DNA of 64,000 bases from a bacterium EF100-94H03 bin56. GTDB taxonomy: Bacteria; Pseudomonadota; Alphaproteobacteria; SP197. Location of the stretch: contig MPMV01000003.1 in assembly GCA_002238685.1 (NCBI GenBank), forward strand, positions 124,001 through 188,000. Direction: 5' to 3'. Positions within the stretch are counted from its first letter, which is position 1; each line of letters begins with the position of its first letter. The notes below the pieces were generated by a model that worked only from the letters and a program-made list of their open reading frames with translations, was not told the origin of the DNA and ran no database searches. A program made the translations under genes and the position numbers. Positions 18,009-26,010 of the stretch are shown here, in pieces.

Positions 18009-19705
18009 GGGTTTTCCGCATTGTGCGCGGTCAGGCGGTTGGCGGCCGCCGTGACTGCCAGGAGACTCGCCTGGACGATGTTCGGGTGAAGCCCGACGCC
18101 GAACTCGACCGAGCCCGTACCGTTTCTCGCCTCCACATAGGCTGCCGCCAGCGCATCGCTTCCCTGGCTGATGGCATGTTCGTGGTAGTCGATTACCGTC
18201 ATGGCAAGGCCCGCCTCCTCCGCGAAGGCATGCACGAAGGCGTCGATCGGTCCGGTTCCTGTGCCGTGAATGTCGCGGACCTCGCCATCGATGCTGATGG
18301 ACGCGGTCAGGTGGCGCAGTTCGCTGGCATGGGATCCCGGAACCGTCTTGTAGGCGAGAAGTGTGAAGGGCCCTTCGGGCTCGACATAGGATTCACGGAA
18401 GATCGTCAGGAGTTCGTGACTCGGCAGCTCCGCTTCGGTGTCATCGGCCCGGCGCTGCACGATGCGGCTGAAGTGGATCTGCAACCGCCGTGGCAACCTG
18501 AAACCGTGATCGTTGTCCATGACCCAGGCAACACCACCCTTGCCCGACTGGCTGTTGACCCGGATGATCGCCTCGTAGCTCCGGCCGACGTCGCCCGGAT
18601 CCATGGGCAGGTAGGGAACCTCCCAGATGTCCGAGTTGGACATCTCCATCGCCTTCATGCCCTTGTTGATGGCGTCCTGGTGGCTTCCGGAAAACGCCGT
18701 GAAGACAAGGTCCCCGGCATAGGGGTGGCGGACCGGGACAGCGATGCGGTTGCAGTGTTCGGCGACGCTCACGAGATGGCTTATGTCGGAAAGATCGAGT
18801 TCCGGATCGACCCCCTGCGTCATCATGTTGAGAGCCAGGGTCACGATGTCGACGTTGCCCGTCCGTTCGCCGTTGCCGAAGAGCGTGCCCTCGATACGGT
18901 CGGCGCCTGCCATGCAGGCGAGTTCGGCCGCCGCGACGGCCGAGCCCCGGTCGTTGTGGGGATGGAGCGAGAGGATGATCGATTCGCGGTCGCGAATGTG
19001 CCGCAGGAACCACTCGATCTGATCGGCGTAGATGTTGGGGGTGGACATCTCCACCGTCGCCGGCAGGTTGAAGATGGAGCGCCGGTCCGGTGTCGGCTGC
19101 CAGACGTCCATCACCGCCTCGCAGATCTCCACGGCGAAGTCGAGTTCCGTTCCGGTAAAGCTCTCGGGAGAGTACTGGAAGCGCCATCCGGCGGAATCGC
19201 GGGCGCTTTCCGTGATCTCGCGGATGAGGCTGGCACCGTCGACGGCGATGCGGACGATCCCCGCCCTGTCCGATCTGAAGACGACGCGGCGCTGCAGCGC
19301 CGAGGTCGAATTGTAGAGATGGATGATGACGTCCCTGGCGCCCTCGATGGCCTCGAAGGTGCGCCGGATGAGGGCGTCACGCGCCTGGGTGAGCACCTGT
19401 ATGGTGACACCCTCGGGAATCATGCCTTCATCGATGAGTTCGCGGCAGAAGTCGAAGTCCGTCTGGCTGGCGCTGGGGAAGCCGACCTCGATCTCCCTGA
19501 ACCCCATGTCGACGAGGGTGCGGAACATGCGTCGCTTGCGTTCCGCCCCCATGGGTTCGACGAGCGACTGGTTGCCGTCCCTGAGGTCGACACTGCACCA
19601 GACGGGAGCCTTGCCGATGACCTTGTCCGGCCACGTGCGGTCAGGCAGATGAACCGGTTCGAAGGAGCGATACCGGTGCCAGGGCATGGTTCCGGGACGC
19701 GGCAT
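18005..19705 (-). CDS. leuA: 2-isopropylmalate synthase (type 2)
   Basis: First enzyme of leucine synthesis, acetyl-CoA plus 2-oxoisovalerate giving 2-isopropylmalate. The 566-residue protein (from the ATG at 19705) is the long actinobacterial/yeast-like LeuA2 type: MPWHRYRSFEP N-terminus, DLRDGNQSLVEPM metal site near residue 50, LHPHNDRGSAVAAAELA with its HxH-type ligands, then GTLFGNGERTGN. The C-terminal regulatory (leucine-binding) domain with GIDAFVHAFAEE-like and GVGLHPNIVQASLLA segments is intact. The frame is open to 19804, but MPRPGTMPW matches the family start and has a GGGAAACG ribosome site. It heads an operon with pmbA and the lipid A genes (4-nt overlap). Confidence 0.94.
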   Translation of the reverse strand: MPRPGTMPWHRYRSFEPVHLPDRTWPDKVIGKAPVWCSVDLRDGNQSLVEPMGAERKRRMFRTLVDMGFREIEVGFPSASQTDFDFCRELIDEGMIPEGVTIQVLTQARDALIRRTFEAIEGARDVIIHLYNSTSALQRRVVFRSDRAGIVRIAVDGASLIREITESARDSAGWRFQYSPESFTGTELDFAVEICEAVMDVWQPTPDRRSIFNLPATVEMSTPNIYADQIEWFLRHIRDRESIILSLHPHNDRGSAVAAAELACMAGADRIEGTLFGNGERTGNVDIVTLALNMMTQGVDPELDLSDISHLVSVAEHCNRIAVPVRHPYAGDLVFTAFSGSHQDAINKGMKAMEMSNSDIWEVPYLPMDPGDVGRSYEAIIRVNSQSGKGGVAWVMDNDHGFRLPRRLQIHFSRIVQRRADDTEAELPSHELLTIFRESYVEPEGPFTLLAYKTVPGSHASELRHLTASISIDGEVRDIHGTGTGPIDAFVHAFAEEAGLAMTVIDYHEHAISQGSDALAAAYVEARNGTGSVEFGVGLHPNIVQASLLAVTAAANRLTAHNAENP

Positions 19706-19803
19706 CACCACGTTTCCCGGTGGCAAGGAACACAACGGCCAGATGAATGTTCGGTGGACATGAGCTTCTCTTGAAGAGGACGTGGAGGCGTAACGCGTCG
19801 GCA

Positions 19804-19828
19804 CGGCACCCCTTCAGGGGAGGTGCCG
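19804..19828 (-). promoter_or_regulatory. Hairpin in the leuA leader
   Basis: A 7-bp perfect stem (CGGCACC with GGTGCCG) encloses an 11-nt loop, about 100 nt upstream of the leuA start. On the minus strand the hairpin follows directly after the possible leader peptide and is not followed by a U-run, so it is not a classic terminator. It could be an attenuation or translation-control element. This is inference from position. Confidence 0.4.
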
Positions 19829-19829
19829 C

Positions 19830-19874
19830 TCAGGCCGGCGCTAGGCCCAGAGCTGATGTCCCGAAACCGATCAT
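19830..19874 (-). CDS. Possible leuA leader peptide, 14 residues
   Basis: A 14-codon reading frame, MIGFGTSALGLAPA, starts within a base or two of the predicted transcription start of the leuA promoter and ends just before the leader hairpin. It holds two Leu codons, one of them CTA, rare in this GC-rich genome. A leaderless leader peptide of this kind is known for trpL in rhizobia. Two Leu codons are few for classic attenuation, so this is a weak candidate. Confidence 0.25.
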   Translation of the reverse strand: MIGFGTSALGLAPA

Positions 19875-19881
19875 GGCCCAT

Positions 19882-19910
19882 TACCTAGTGTTGTCACCCG
19901 AAGGAGTCAA
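19882..19910 (-). promoter_or_regulatory. Probable sigma-70 promoter of leuA operon
   Basis: On the minus strand TTGACT (19905-19910) and TAGGTA (19882-19887) are separated by 17 nt, a near-consensus -35/-10 pair. It lies between the sodium-channel gene and leuA, about 175 nt upstream of the leuA start, so leuA probably has its own promoter and a long leader. Confidence 0.5.
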
Positions 19911-19948
19911 GACGTTCACGCCCACCCTGCAGACCGGACTGAAGAAGC

Positions 19949-20794
19949 TCAGCGCCGGTCCAGCATCGTCTTGATCTCGTCCATCTGTTGCTGCATGGCC
20001 TCCATGCGCTGCAACAGGGCCGAGACCCCGGCCTCGCTGACGGCATGGAAATCTCCGCGGATCTCCGCGGATTCGGCATGGCTCTGTTCGGTCATGGCGT
20101 TGACGATCACGGCGATGAACAGGTTGATGACGGCGAAGCTGGTCATCAGGATGAAGGGCACGAAGACCATCCAGGCGCCCGGGTACTGCTCCATCACCGG
20201 GCGGACAATGCCCATGGACCAGCTTTCCAGGGTCATGATCTGGAACAGCGAGTACATGCTGTCGCCAATGGTGCCGAACCAGTCCGGGAACGCCTTGCCG
20301 TAAAGCTTGGTCACCATCACGGCGAAGACGTAGTAGACCAGCGCCAGCAGGGCGAGCACGCTGGAAACGCCGGGGATCGCCGCCATCAGGGCCATGACCA
20401 CCTTGCGCATCGACGGCACGATGGCGACAAGCCGGAGGATGCGCAGGATGCGCAGCGAACGCAGCACCGAGAGGTTGCCGCTCGCCGGCGCCAGGGCGAT
20501 TCCGACGACCACGAAGTCGAAGACGTTCCAGCCGTTTGTGAAGTAGCGCCAGCCGAAGGCGAACAGCTTGGCGAGCAGTTCGATCACGAAGATGGCCAGC
20601 ACGGCATCGTCGAGGAACTGCAACAGCGTCCCGGCGTGTTCCATCACGCCGGACGACGTTTCCAGGCCCAGCGTGATGGCGTTGAAGACGATGACCGCCG
20701 TGATCGCGCGCGTGACCCCCCGGCTCTCCATGAAGACGCCGACCCGGCGGCGCACCCGGTTGAGCGGCGAATTCGGCGTCGGCAATGCGGTCAC
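19949..20794 (-). CDS. Bacterial voltage-gated sodium channel (NaChBac/NavMs family)
   Basis: A one-domain ion channel that would assemble as a tetramer in the inner membrane. The 281-residue protein has six membrane segments. The S4 voltage sensor at about 111-130 has Arg every third residue (SLRILRILRLVAIVPSMRK). The pore has the selectivity filter TLESWSM at 188-194, as in the sodium-selective NavMs and NavAb. A C-terminal coiled coil (VSALLQRMEAMQQQMDEIKTML-like heptads, about 255-277) would hold the tetramer. Such channels usually belong to marine or alkaliphilic bacteria. No neighbour explains its role; leuA follows on the same strand with its own promoter. Confidence 0.95.
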   Translation of the reverse strand: MTALPTPNSPLNRVRRRVGVFMESRGVTRAITAVIVFNAITLGLETSSGVMEHAGTLLQFLDDAVLAIFVIELLAKLFAFGWRYFTNGWNVFDFVVVGIALAPASGNLSVLRSLRILRILRLVAIVPSMRKVVMALMAAIPGVSSVLALLALVYYVFAVMVTKLYGKAFPDWFGTIGDSMYSLFQIMTLESWSMGIVRPVMEQYPGAWMVFVPFILMTSFAVINLFIAVIVNAMTEQSHAESAEIRGDFHAVSEAGVSALLQRMEAMQQQMDEIKTMLDRR

Positions 20795-21112
20795 AGCTTG
20801 TCCTCCAACAAAGGATTGAGATCGACGGGTCGGCCGGCCGGGTTGCGGGGTCCGAACGGAGATCGTGCGGCCAGGGCTCCCCGTTACCGAACCAGCGCGT
20901 CCATGATCGGCACGGTCCGCCTGTCCGCAGGCAACCGCCGGGCGCTCTGATCAGGCCTCCTCAGGTGCGCGCAAGCCGTGTTGCGGGACATCCCCTTGCC
21001 TCGACTACCCAGGCGGTCCCGCCATGATCGGTGGCAAGTCGGCCACGGACACCTCATGTCCGACACCCGGTCCATGGTTGTGCATGGCACACGTCATCAT
21101 GGCGTCCATTCC
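20795..21112. other. 318-bp intergenic stretch, no gene recognised
   Basis: Lies upstream of the sodium-channel gene and downstream of the ammonia-lyase homologue (both minus strand). Short open frames here have no recognisable family features. It must contain the channel promoter, but no convincing -35/-10 pair was identified. The 10-mer CCATGATCGG occurs twice, with no further repeat structure. Confidence 0.4.
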
Positions 21113-22621
21113 TCAGGGTTCCGGGCCGACGCAGTCGCGGAATGCACCGTCGGCGATGGCGGTGGCAACGGCGCTAACCTCGCCGGTCATGCTGCGGTCG
21201 TCGTCAAGGGGCGGAACGATGAGGCGCAGTGCGTCGCGCAAGCATCCCGCGACACGGGCATGGCGCGGCGGATTGCGCAGATCGAAGGCCTGGGCGGCAA
21301 CGATGAGTTCGGCGGCGGCGATGCTGGTGAGATGACAGACCGCGTCCCGCGCCTGGCGGACCGCCACCCAGGTCATCGGCGCGTGATCCTCGACATTGTA
21401 GGTCGAACTGTCCAGCAGGCTGGCCGGTGTGCCGAGCAGGTGAATCTCCTTCGACAGGGTCTCTGACGTGAGCGACAGGAGGCCGAGACCGGCCCTCGTG
21501 GTGCCGTGGCGCGTCAGCATGTCGGGCAGTCCGGTGAACTGGTTCTGCAACAGGCGGCCGATGCGTTGTGCCGCCATCGTTGCCGTCTGGGCCATGGCGA
21601 GAGTGAGGGTATCGAAGGCGACCGCCATGGCCGGCGTGTGGAAGTTGCCGGTGGACAGGATGTCGCCATCCGTCGCCAGCACCAGGGGGTTGTCCCCGGC
21701 ACCGTTGATCTCGACGGTGACATTGGGCGTCGCGAAATCGATCGCTGCCCTCAGACTGCCATGGACATGGCTGACGCAGCGCAGGCTGATCGGATCCTGG
21801 ACACGGCGGGGTTCCGCAGGGTCGAAGAGCACAGTGCCCTCGAGCTTGTCGCGCAGGCTCAGTGCCGCCCGTGCCTGTCCCGGTGCGCCACGGGCCATCA
21901 CGACGCGGGGGTCGATGGGTCCGGGATTGGCGCGGAATGCCTCGAAACCGAGAACGACGATGCCGTCCATCAGCTCCAGGAGATGTTCCAGATCGGCAAT
22001 CACCAGGGCCGCCTGGCCAACGGAAACGGCATTCGAGGAGCAGAGCGCAAGACCTTCCTTCTCCCGCAGGTCGACCACGTCGATGCCGGCGCGCGCCATG
22101 GCGTCGGCGCCGGCGAGGAGTGTTCCCCGGAACCAGGCGCGCCCCTCGCCGATGACGGGGAGCGCCATGTTGGCACACAGTGCCAGGTCCGAGGCGCCGA
22201 TGGAGCCGATGCCGGGAACGAAGGGGTGAACTCCCTTCTCGAGCATGGCGCACAGTGTTTCGGCGATGAGCGGGCGGACCCCGGCCCCTCCCTGGGCCAT
22301 TCCGGCGGCCCGTGAGAACAGGGCGGCCCGCACGGTCTCCCCGGCGAGTGGCTCGCCGGCGCCACAGGCCCTGGCGAGCACCACCACCCGGCTGTAGTCC
22401 TCGCGATCGGTGTGGTCTACCTCGTTCACCACGCGCCCGCCAAGGCCTCGGGTAAGGCCGTAGACGGGCCGGTCGGAGGCGCTGAACCGCTCGACCACGG
22501 CGCGACTCTCTTCCATGCGTGATCGCGCCTCGCCGGCGATGCCGACCGTCGCGCCACCACGGGCCACCGCCACCACGTCGTTGATTTCAAGGGGCGTCCC
22601 GCCCAGCAGAATCATCGTCAT
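21113..22621 (-). CDS. Divergent HAL/PAL (MIO-type) aromatic-amino-acid-lyase-family protein
   Basis: A 502-residue member of the histidine/phenylalanine ammonia-lyase family, which removes ammonia using an MIO group formed from Ala-Ser-Gly. Family landmarks are VYGLTRGLGG with the catalytic Tyr54, GSIGASDLAL, EGLAL, INGAGDNPL, STGNFHTP and NVEDHAPM with Glu411. Departures from HutH are clear: the MIO triad reads Ala143-Ser144-Asp145, the Tyr of the QDPYSLR motif is Ile278, the His of the HutH substrate pocket is missing, and the LINGTQ Asn is Ser. It is therefore unlikely to be a histidase. It overlaps phnX by 4 nt and sits downstream of it, so the two are translated together. Substrate unknown. 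Confidence 0.85.
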   Translation of the reverse strand: MTMILLGGTPLEINDVVAVARGGATVGIAGEARSRMEESRAVVERFSASDRPVYGLTRGLGGRVVNEVDHTDREDYSRVVVLARACGAGEPLAGETVRAALFSRAAGMAQGGAGVRPLIAETLCAMLEKGVHPFVPGIGSIGASDLALCANMALPVIGEGRAWFRGTLLAGADAMARAGIDVVDLREKEGLALCSSNAVSVGQAALVIADLEHLLELMDGIVVLGFEAFRANPGPIDPRVVMARGAPGQARAALSLRDKLEGTVLFDPAEPRRVQDPISLRCVSHVHGSLRAAIDFATPNVTVEINGAGDNPLVLATDGDILSTGNFHTPAMAVAFDTLTLAMAQTATMAAQRIGRLLQNQFTGLPDMLTRHGTTRAGLGLLSLTSETLSKEIHLLGTPASLLDSSTYNVEDHAPMTWVAVRQARDAVCHLTSIAAAELIVAAQAFDLRNPPRHARVAGCLRDALRLIVPPLDDDRSMTGEVSAVATAIADGAFRDCVGPEP

Positions 22622-23445
22622 CGTCCGTTCCCCCGGTCGTCATGGGGCGTGCGCCCGGCAGCAAGGTTTCCCGCGATGGTGTCGATTGCCGCAGGAAGAT
22701 CGGCGACAGTGTCGATGACAAGGTGGGCTCCGGCCTCATGGAGCGGCGCTGCGGCCTCGCTTCTCAGCCGGTTGATTTCTGTAGTGTCGAGGTGTGTCAG
22801 GTCGCTCTCGTCAAGCCCGGTTCCGTTCCCCGACAGCGTGACGCCGACTGCCCAGCTGCCGGCGGCCACAGCCTCCGCAATGCCGGGTGCGGTGTCGTCC
22901 ACCTTGACGACGGCACTGGCCGGCCAGACGGCAAGGTCGATGAAGCAGCGGTACATCATGAGTGGCGAAGGCCTGCCGGCAGCAAGGTCGTCCGAGCACA
23001 CCATCACCTCCGGCTTGAACCCTTCTGCCGCCGCCAGACGGGCGAGAGGTGTCAGGACGGAGCGCGGATACCCGGTGGTCGACCCGATCTTGACACCACG
23101 CCGGCGCAGGTCGCCAACGACGCCGGCAGTGCCTGGAACGAGGGTGGAACGACGCAGGGCGGCTTCCTTGATGCGTCCTTCGAAGATCTCGTGGAGCTGG
23201 TCGATGTCGCCAGCCATGATGTCCTGGCCATGAGCGTGGCGCCACGCGGCAGCGATGCGGGGCATTCGTGCCAGGGCCTCGATATGGTCGCGTTTGCCGA
23301 GCCCCATGGGTCCCCTCGCCTCAGTATCATGAATGGTGACACCACGATCGGCGAAGGCCTCGACGAAGGCCTCGACCGGTGCCCTGGAACCGAAGTCGAC
23401 CACGGTGCCGGACCAGTCGAAGATGACCGCCTTGATCCCGCCCAT
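22618..23445 (-). CDS. phnX: Phosphonoacetaldehyde hydrolase (phosphonatase)
   Basis: HAD-superfamily enzyme that breaks the C-P bond of phosphonoacetaldehyde to acetaldehyde and phosphate. From the ATG at 23445 the protein is 275 residues, the normal PhnX length. The nucleophile Asp10 lies in VIFDWSGTVVDFGS. The cap domain carries the Schiff-base Lys51 in GPMGLGKRDHI, the residue that sets PhnX apart from other HAD hydrolases. KIGSTTGYPRSV, AGRPSPLMMYRC and VVKVDDTAPGI follow. The usual partner phnW (2-AEP aminotransferase) is absent. Instead the stop overlaps the start of the MIO-lyase homologue. The longer open frame from 23580 lacks family similarity at its start. Confidence 0.9.
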   Translation of the reverse strand: MGGIKAVIFDWSGTVVDFGSRAPVEAFVEAFADRGVTIHDTEARGPMGLGKRDHIEALARMPRIAAAWRHAHGQDIMAGDIDQLHEIFEGRIKEAALRRSTLVPGTAGVVGDLRRRGVKIGSTTGYPRSVLTPLARLAAAEGFKPEVMVCSDDLAAGRPSPLMMYRCFIDLAVWPASAVVKVDDTAPGIAEAVAAGSWAVGVTLSGNGTGLDESDLTHLDTTEINRLRSEAAAPLHEAGAHLVIDTVADLPAAIDTIAGNLAAGRTPHDDRGNGR

Positions 23446-23578
23446 GTCCTCCGGCCCGCATGCTCCGGGCCAACGTAACCGGGACCCCGGCTCTCTCCAA
23501 GTCCCGGCATTCCGACGGCGGGTTGCACAGGACAATCGGGCCGCCTTAGGGTGGTCGCGCTCAAGGGGATGAGGACCC

Positions 23579-24295
23579 ATGTCACGCGCTCGATTCGCCA
23601 GTGACGGAAAGGGTGGTCTGACACGGCACGTGCCGATCAGGACGCCACGTCATGCGGCCCTGCTGGTGGTGGATGTGCAGGTCTACACGGCAACTCCCGG
23701 AGATGGTGAATTCAGCGACATCGACCCCTCTTCCATTCCAGGCCATCTCGCCTACTACTTCACCCGCCTTGAAGGGGTGACATTGCCGGCGATCGCCCGT
23801 CTTCAGGACGCGTCGAGGCGCGTCGGCATGGAGGTGATGTACACCGTCGTAGAGGCCCTGACCGGAGACATGCGCGATCTTGGACTCGATTATCGCATCT
23901 CGGGCATCGGCGTGCCGAAGGGTTCGCCATGGGCCGCCATTCCCGATGCCATCGCCCGCCGCGACGACGAGATCGTCATTGGGAAAACATCCTCGAATGT
24001 CTTCATGTCGACCAATATCGACTACGTGCTGCGCGCGCTCGAGATCGAACAAATCGTGATCTGCGGTCTGCTGACCGACCAGTGCGTTGAATCGGCGGTG
24101 CGCGATGCCTGTGATCTCGGTTATCTGGTGACGGTGCCGGAAGACGCATGCGCCACCATGAGCAGGGACCGGCACGAGCAGTCGCTTGCCATGTATTCGG
24201 GGTACTGCCGGATCGTGACGAGTGATGACGTCGTCGCCGAGCTTGCCGGATTTCCTGCAGCCGGCGAGGCCGGTCTGCAGGCAGAGACAGCCTGA
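23579..24295 (+). CDS. Isochorismatase-fold cysteine hydrolase
   Basis: A 238-residue hydrolase of the isochorismatase superfamily, which includes nicotinamidases, N-carbamoylsarcosine amidases, biuret hydrolases and ureidoacrylate hydrolases. The catalytic triad is visible: Asp in ALLVVDVQVY, Lys in VIGKTSSNVFMST and Cys in LLTDQCVESAVRDA. It is transcribed divergently from phnX with 133 bp between and is followed after 10 bp by a DUF1989 gene. The DUF1989 partner is typical of small-amide nitrogen metabolism, so an amide substrate is likely, but it cannot be named. Confidence 0.88.
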   Translation: MSRARFASDGKGGLTRHVPIRTPRHAALLVVDVQVYTATPGDGEFSDIDPSSIPGHLAYYFTRLEGVTLPAIARLQDASRRVGMEVMYTVVEALTGDMRDLGLDYRISGIGVPKGSPWAAIPDAIARRDDEIVIGKTSSNVFMSTNIDYVLRALEIEQIVICGLLTDQCVESAVRDACDLGYLVTVPEDACATMSRDRHEQSLAMYSGYCRIVTSDDVVAELAGFPAAGEAGLQAETA

Positions 24296-24305
24296 GGAGC
24301 CGCCC

Positions 24306-24908
24306 ATGGAACGGATCGTTGTCCCGCCATCAGAAGGCCGTGCAGTGCGTGTTGCCGCCGGCCAGTCCATCTCCGTCACGACGCCGAAGGGCGGACAGGC
24401 GGCCGATTTCTTCGCCTACAACAGCGCCAATGTCGGCGAGTGGCTGTCGCCACCACACACTTGGGTGACCACCTTCTCGCTCAAGCCGCGGCCGGGTGAC
24501 GTCTTCCTGTCGCGATTCCGCCGGCCGATGCTGACGATGACCGGCGACACGGCCGATGGCGTCCACGACATGTTGCTCGCGGCCTGCGACCAGTTCCGTT
24601 ACGAGTTCTTCGGCTATCGGGGCGTGCATGCCAGCTGTTCCGGGAATCTGCAGATCGCCATGCGCCGCGAGGGCTACGAGATTTCGGTCATTCCCCAGCC
24701 GATCAACTTCTTCACCAACGTGCCGGTGGATGACGAAGGACGCCTGACGGCCCCCGCCAACCGGGTCAAGCCGGGCGCCGGCGTGACCATGGAGGCGTTG
24801 ATGGACCTCATCTGCGTGGTCTCCTCGTGTCCTTTCGACATGCAGGCCGAAGGCTGGGAGATCAACGCCGGGAACCAGCCGACGGAACTCGAGATCGAGG
24901 TGGAGTGA
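24306..24908 (+). CDS. DUF1989 (urea-carboxylase-associated) family protein
   Basis: A 200-residue protein of the DUF1989 family, often found beside urea carboxylase, allophanate hydrolase or amidases; the biochemical role is unclear. Family landmarks are GQAADFFAYN, LKPRPGDVFLSRFRRPML, HDMLLAACDQFRYEFFGY, the Cys-containing VHASCSGNL and the C-terminal CPFDMQAEGWEINAGN region. ATG 24306 follows the isochorismatase gene after 10 bp with a GAGGAG ribosome site, so the two form an operon. The usual urea-carboxylase genes are not nearby. Confidence 0.85.
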   Translation: MERIVVPPSEGRAVRVAAGQSISVTTPKGGQAADFFAYNSANVGEWLSPPHTWVTTFSLKPRPGDVFLSRFRRPMLTMTGDTADGVHDMLLAACDQFRYEFFGYRGVHASCSGNLQIAMRREGYEISVIPQPINFFTNVPVDDEGRLTAPANRVKPGAGVTMEALMDLICVVSSCPFDMQAEGWEINAGNQPTELEIEVE

Positions 24909-24920
24909 AGACGCCGGTCG

Positions 24921-25385
24921 TCAGCGCTTGGAGAACTGGAAGCTGCGGCGCGCCTTGCGCTTGCCGTACTTCTTGCGTTCCACGACCCGTGGATCGCGCG
25001 TCAGGTAGCCGTTGGACTTGAGCGTCCTGCGCAGAACCGGTTCATGGAACGCGAGGGCCTTCGAGATGCCATGACGCAGGGCGCCGGCCTGGCCCGACAG
25101 CCCGCCCCCCTTCACCGTGCAGAAGACGTCATACTGGTCGACACGGTCGGCGACATGGAAGGGGCGGCCAAGGATCAGCCGCCAGGTGCCGCGCGTGAAG
25201 TAATCCTCGACGCTGCGGCCATTGACGATGATGCGTCCGACACCGGGTTTCAGCCAGACGCGGGCGATGGCGTTCTTGCGCTTGCCGGTGGCATAGGAGC
25301 GCCCCAGGGAATCGATCTGGGGTTCGGGAAGCTGGATGTCGGCTTCGGGAACCGCGGGTTCCTGGGTTTCGGCCACGATCGCCAT
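24921..25385 (-). CDS. rpsI: 30S ribosomal protein S9
   Basis: Small-subunit ribosomal protein whose C-terminal tail reaches the P-site tRNA. The 154-residue protein has [21 protein letters not shown], the [15 protein letters not shown] motif and a basic tail ending FQFSKR. It follows rplM on the same strand with a 2-bp gap, the usual rplM-rpsI operon. It has the short acidic N-terminal extension common in alphaproteobacteria. Confidence 0.97.
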   Translation of the reverse strand: MAIVAETQEPAVPEADIQLPEPQIDSLGRSYATGKRKNAIARVWLKPGVGRIIVNGRSVEDYFTRGTWRLILGRPFHVADRVDQYDVFCTVKGGGLSGQAGALRHGISKALAFHEPVLRRTLKSNGYLTRDPRVVERKKYGKRKARRSFQFSKR

Positions 25386-25387
25386 GG

Positions 25388-25852
25388 TCAGGCAGCCCTT
25401 CTGTTCTTGGAGTTGCGCGCTGCCAGGTCGAGAACCTCCGGCTGCTGCGCCTCGTGGGGGTGATGCGGCCCGGCATACACCTTGAGTTTCTTCATGACCT
25501 GGCGGCCGAGCGGATTGCGGGAGATCATGCGCTCGACGGCCTTGATGATGACGCGCTCGGGGAAGGCCCCGTCGAGCCGTTCACCAAGGGTCTGGCCCTT
25601 GATGCCACCTGGCCACCCGGTGTGCCAGTAGAATGACTCCCCGGCCCGCTTGTTGCCGGTCAGGTGAACCTTTTCGGCATTGATGACAATCACGAAATCC
25701 CCGCAATCGACATGCGGAGAGAAGGTCGGCTTGTGTTTGCCCCGCAGGATATCGGCGATTTCGACGGCCATGCGTCCGAGAACGAGATCCTCGGCGTCAA
25801 CCAGGTACCACGTGCGCTCGACTTCGCGAGGTTTGGCAACATAGGTCTTCAT
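25388..25852 (-). CDS. rplM: 50S ribosomal protein L13
   Basis: Early-assembly protein of the large ribosomal subunit. The 154-residue protein has [37 protein letters not shown] and [11 protein letters not shown]-like ([17 protein letters not shown]) motifs. It is the first gene of the rplM-rpsI operon. Its upstream region (25853-26010) is shared with the divergent enoyl-CoA hydratase gene. Confidence 0.97.
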   Translation of the reverse strand: MKTYVAKPREVERTWYLVDAEDLVLGRMAVEIADILRGKHKPTFSPHVDCGDFVIVINAEKVHLTGNKRAGESFYWHTGWPGGIKGQTLGERLDGAFPERVIIKAVERMISRNPLGRQVMKKLKVYAGPHHPHEAQQPEVLDLAARNSKNRRAA

Positions 25853-26010
25853 GCTGGTTCCGAATGGCAGTCAGCCCGGCGCAACGGAGGCGGTCCGCCT
25901 CACGGAGCGCGGAACCTAGTCAACATGACCGGCGGTGTCAATGCCCGAATCGGGATCCTCATGGAGACGCGCCATTGCCCCCGTGTCCGCCGCTTGGCTA
26001 CAGTGCAGAC

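Noticed and set aside
19747-19974. Plus-strand 75-codon frame in the leuA leader region
   Set aside because: It overlaps the leuA promoter on the opposite strand and has no family similarity or ribosome site.
21113-22621. Histidine ammonia-lyase (hutH)
   Set aside because: Key histidase positions are altered (ASD triad, Ile for Tyr, loss of the pocket His), and no hutU, hutI or hutG is nearby.
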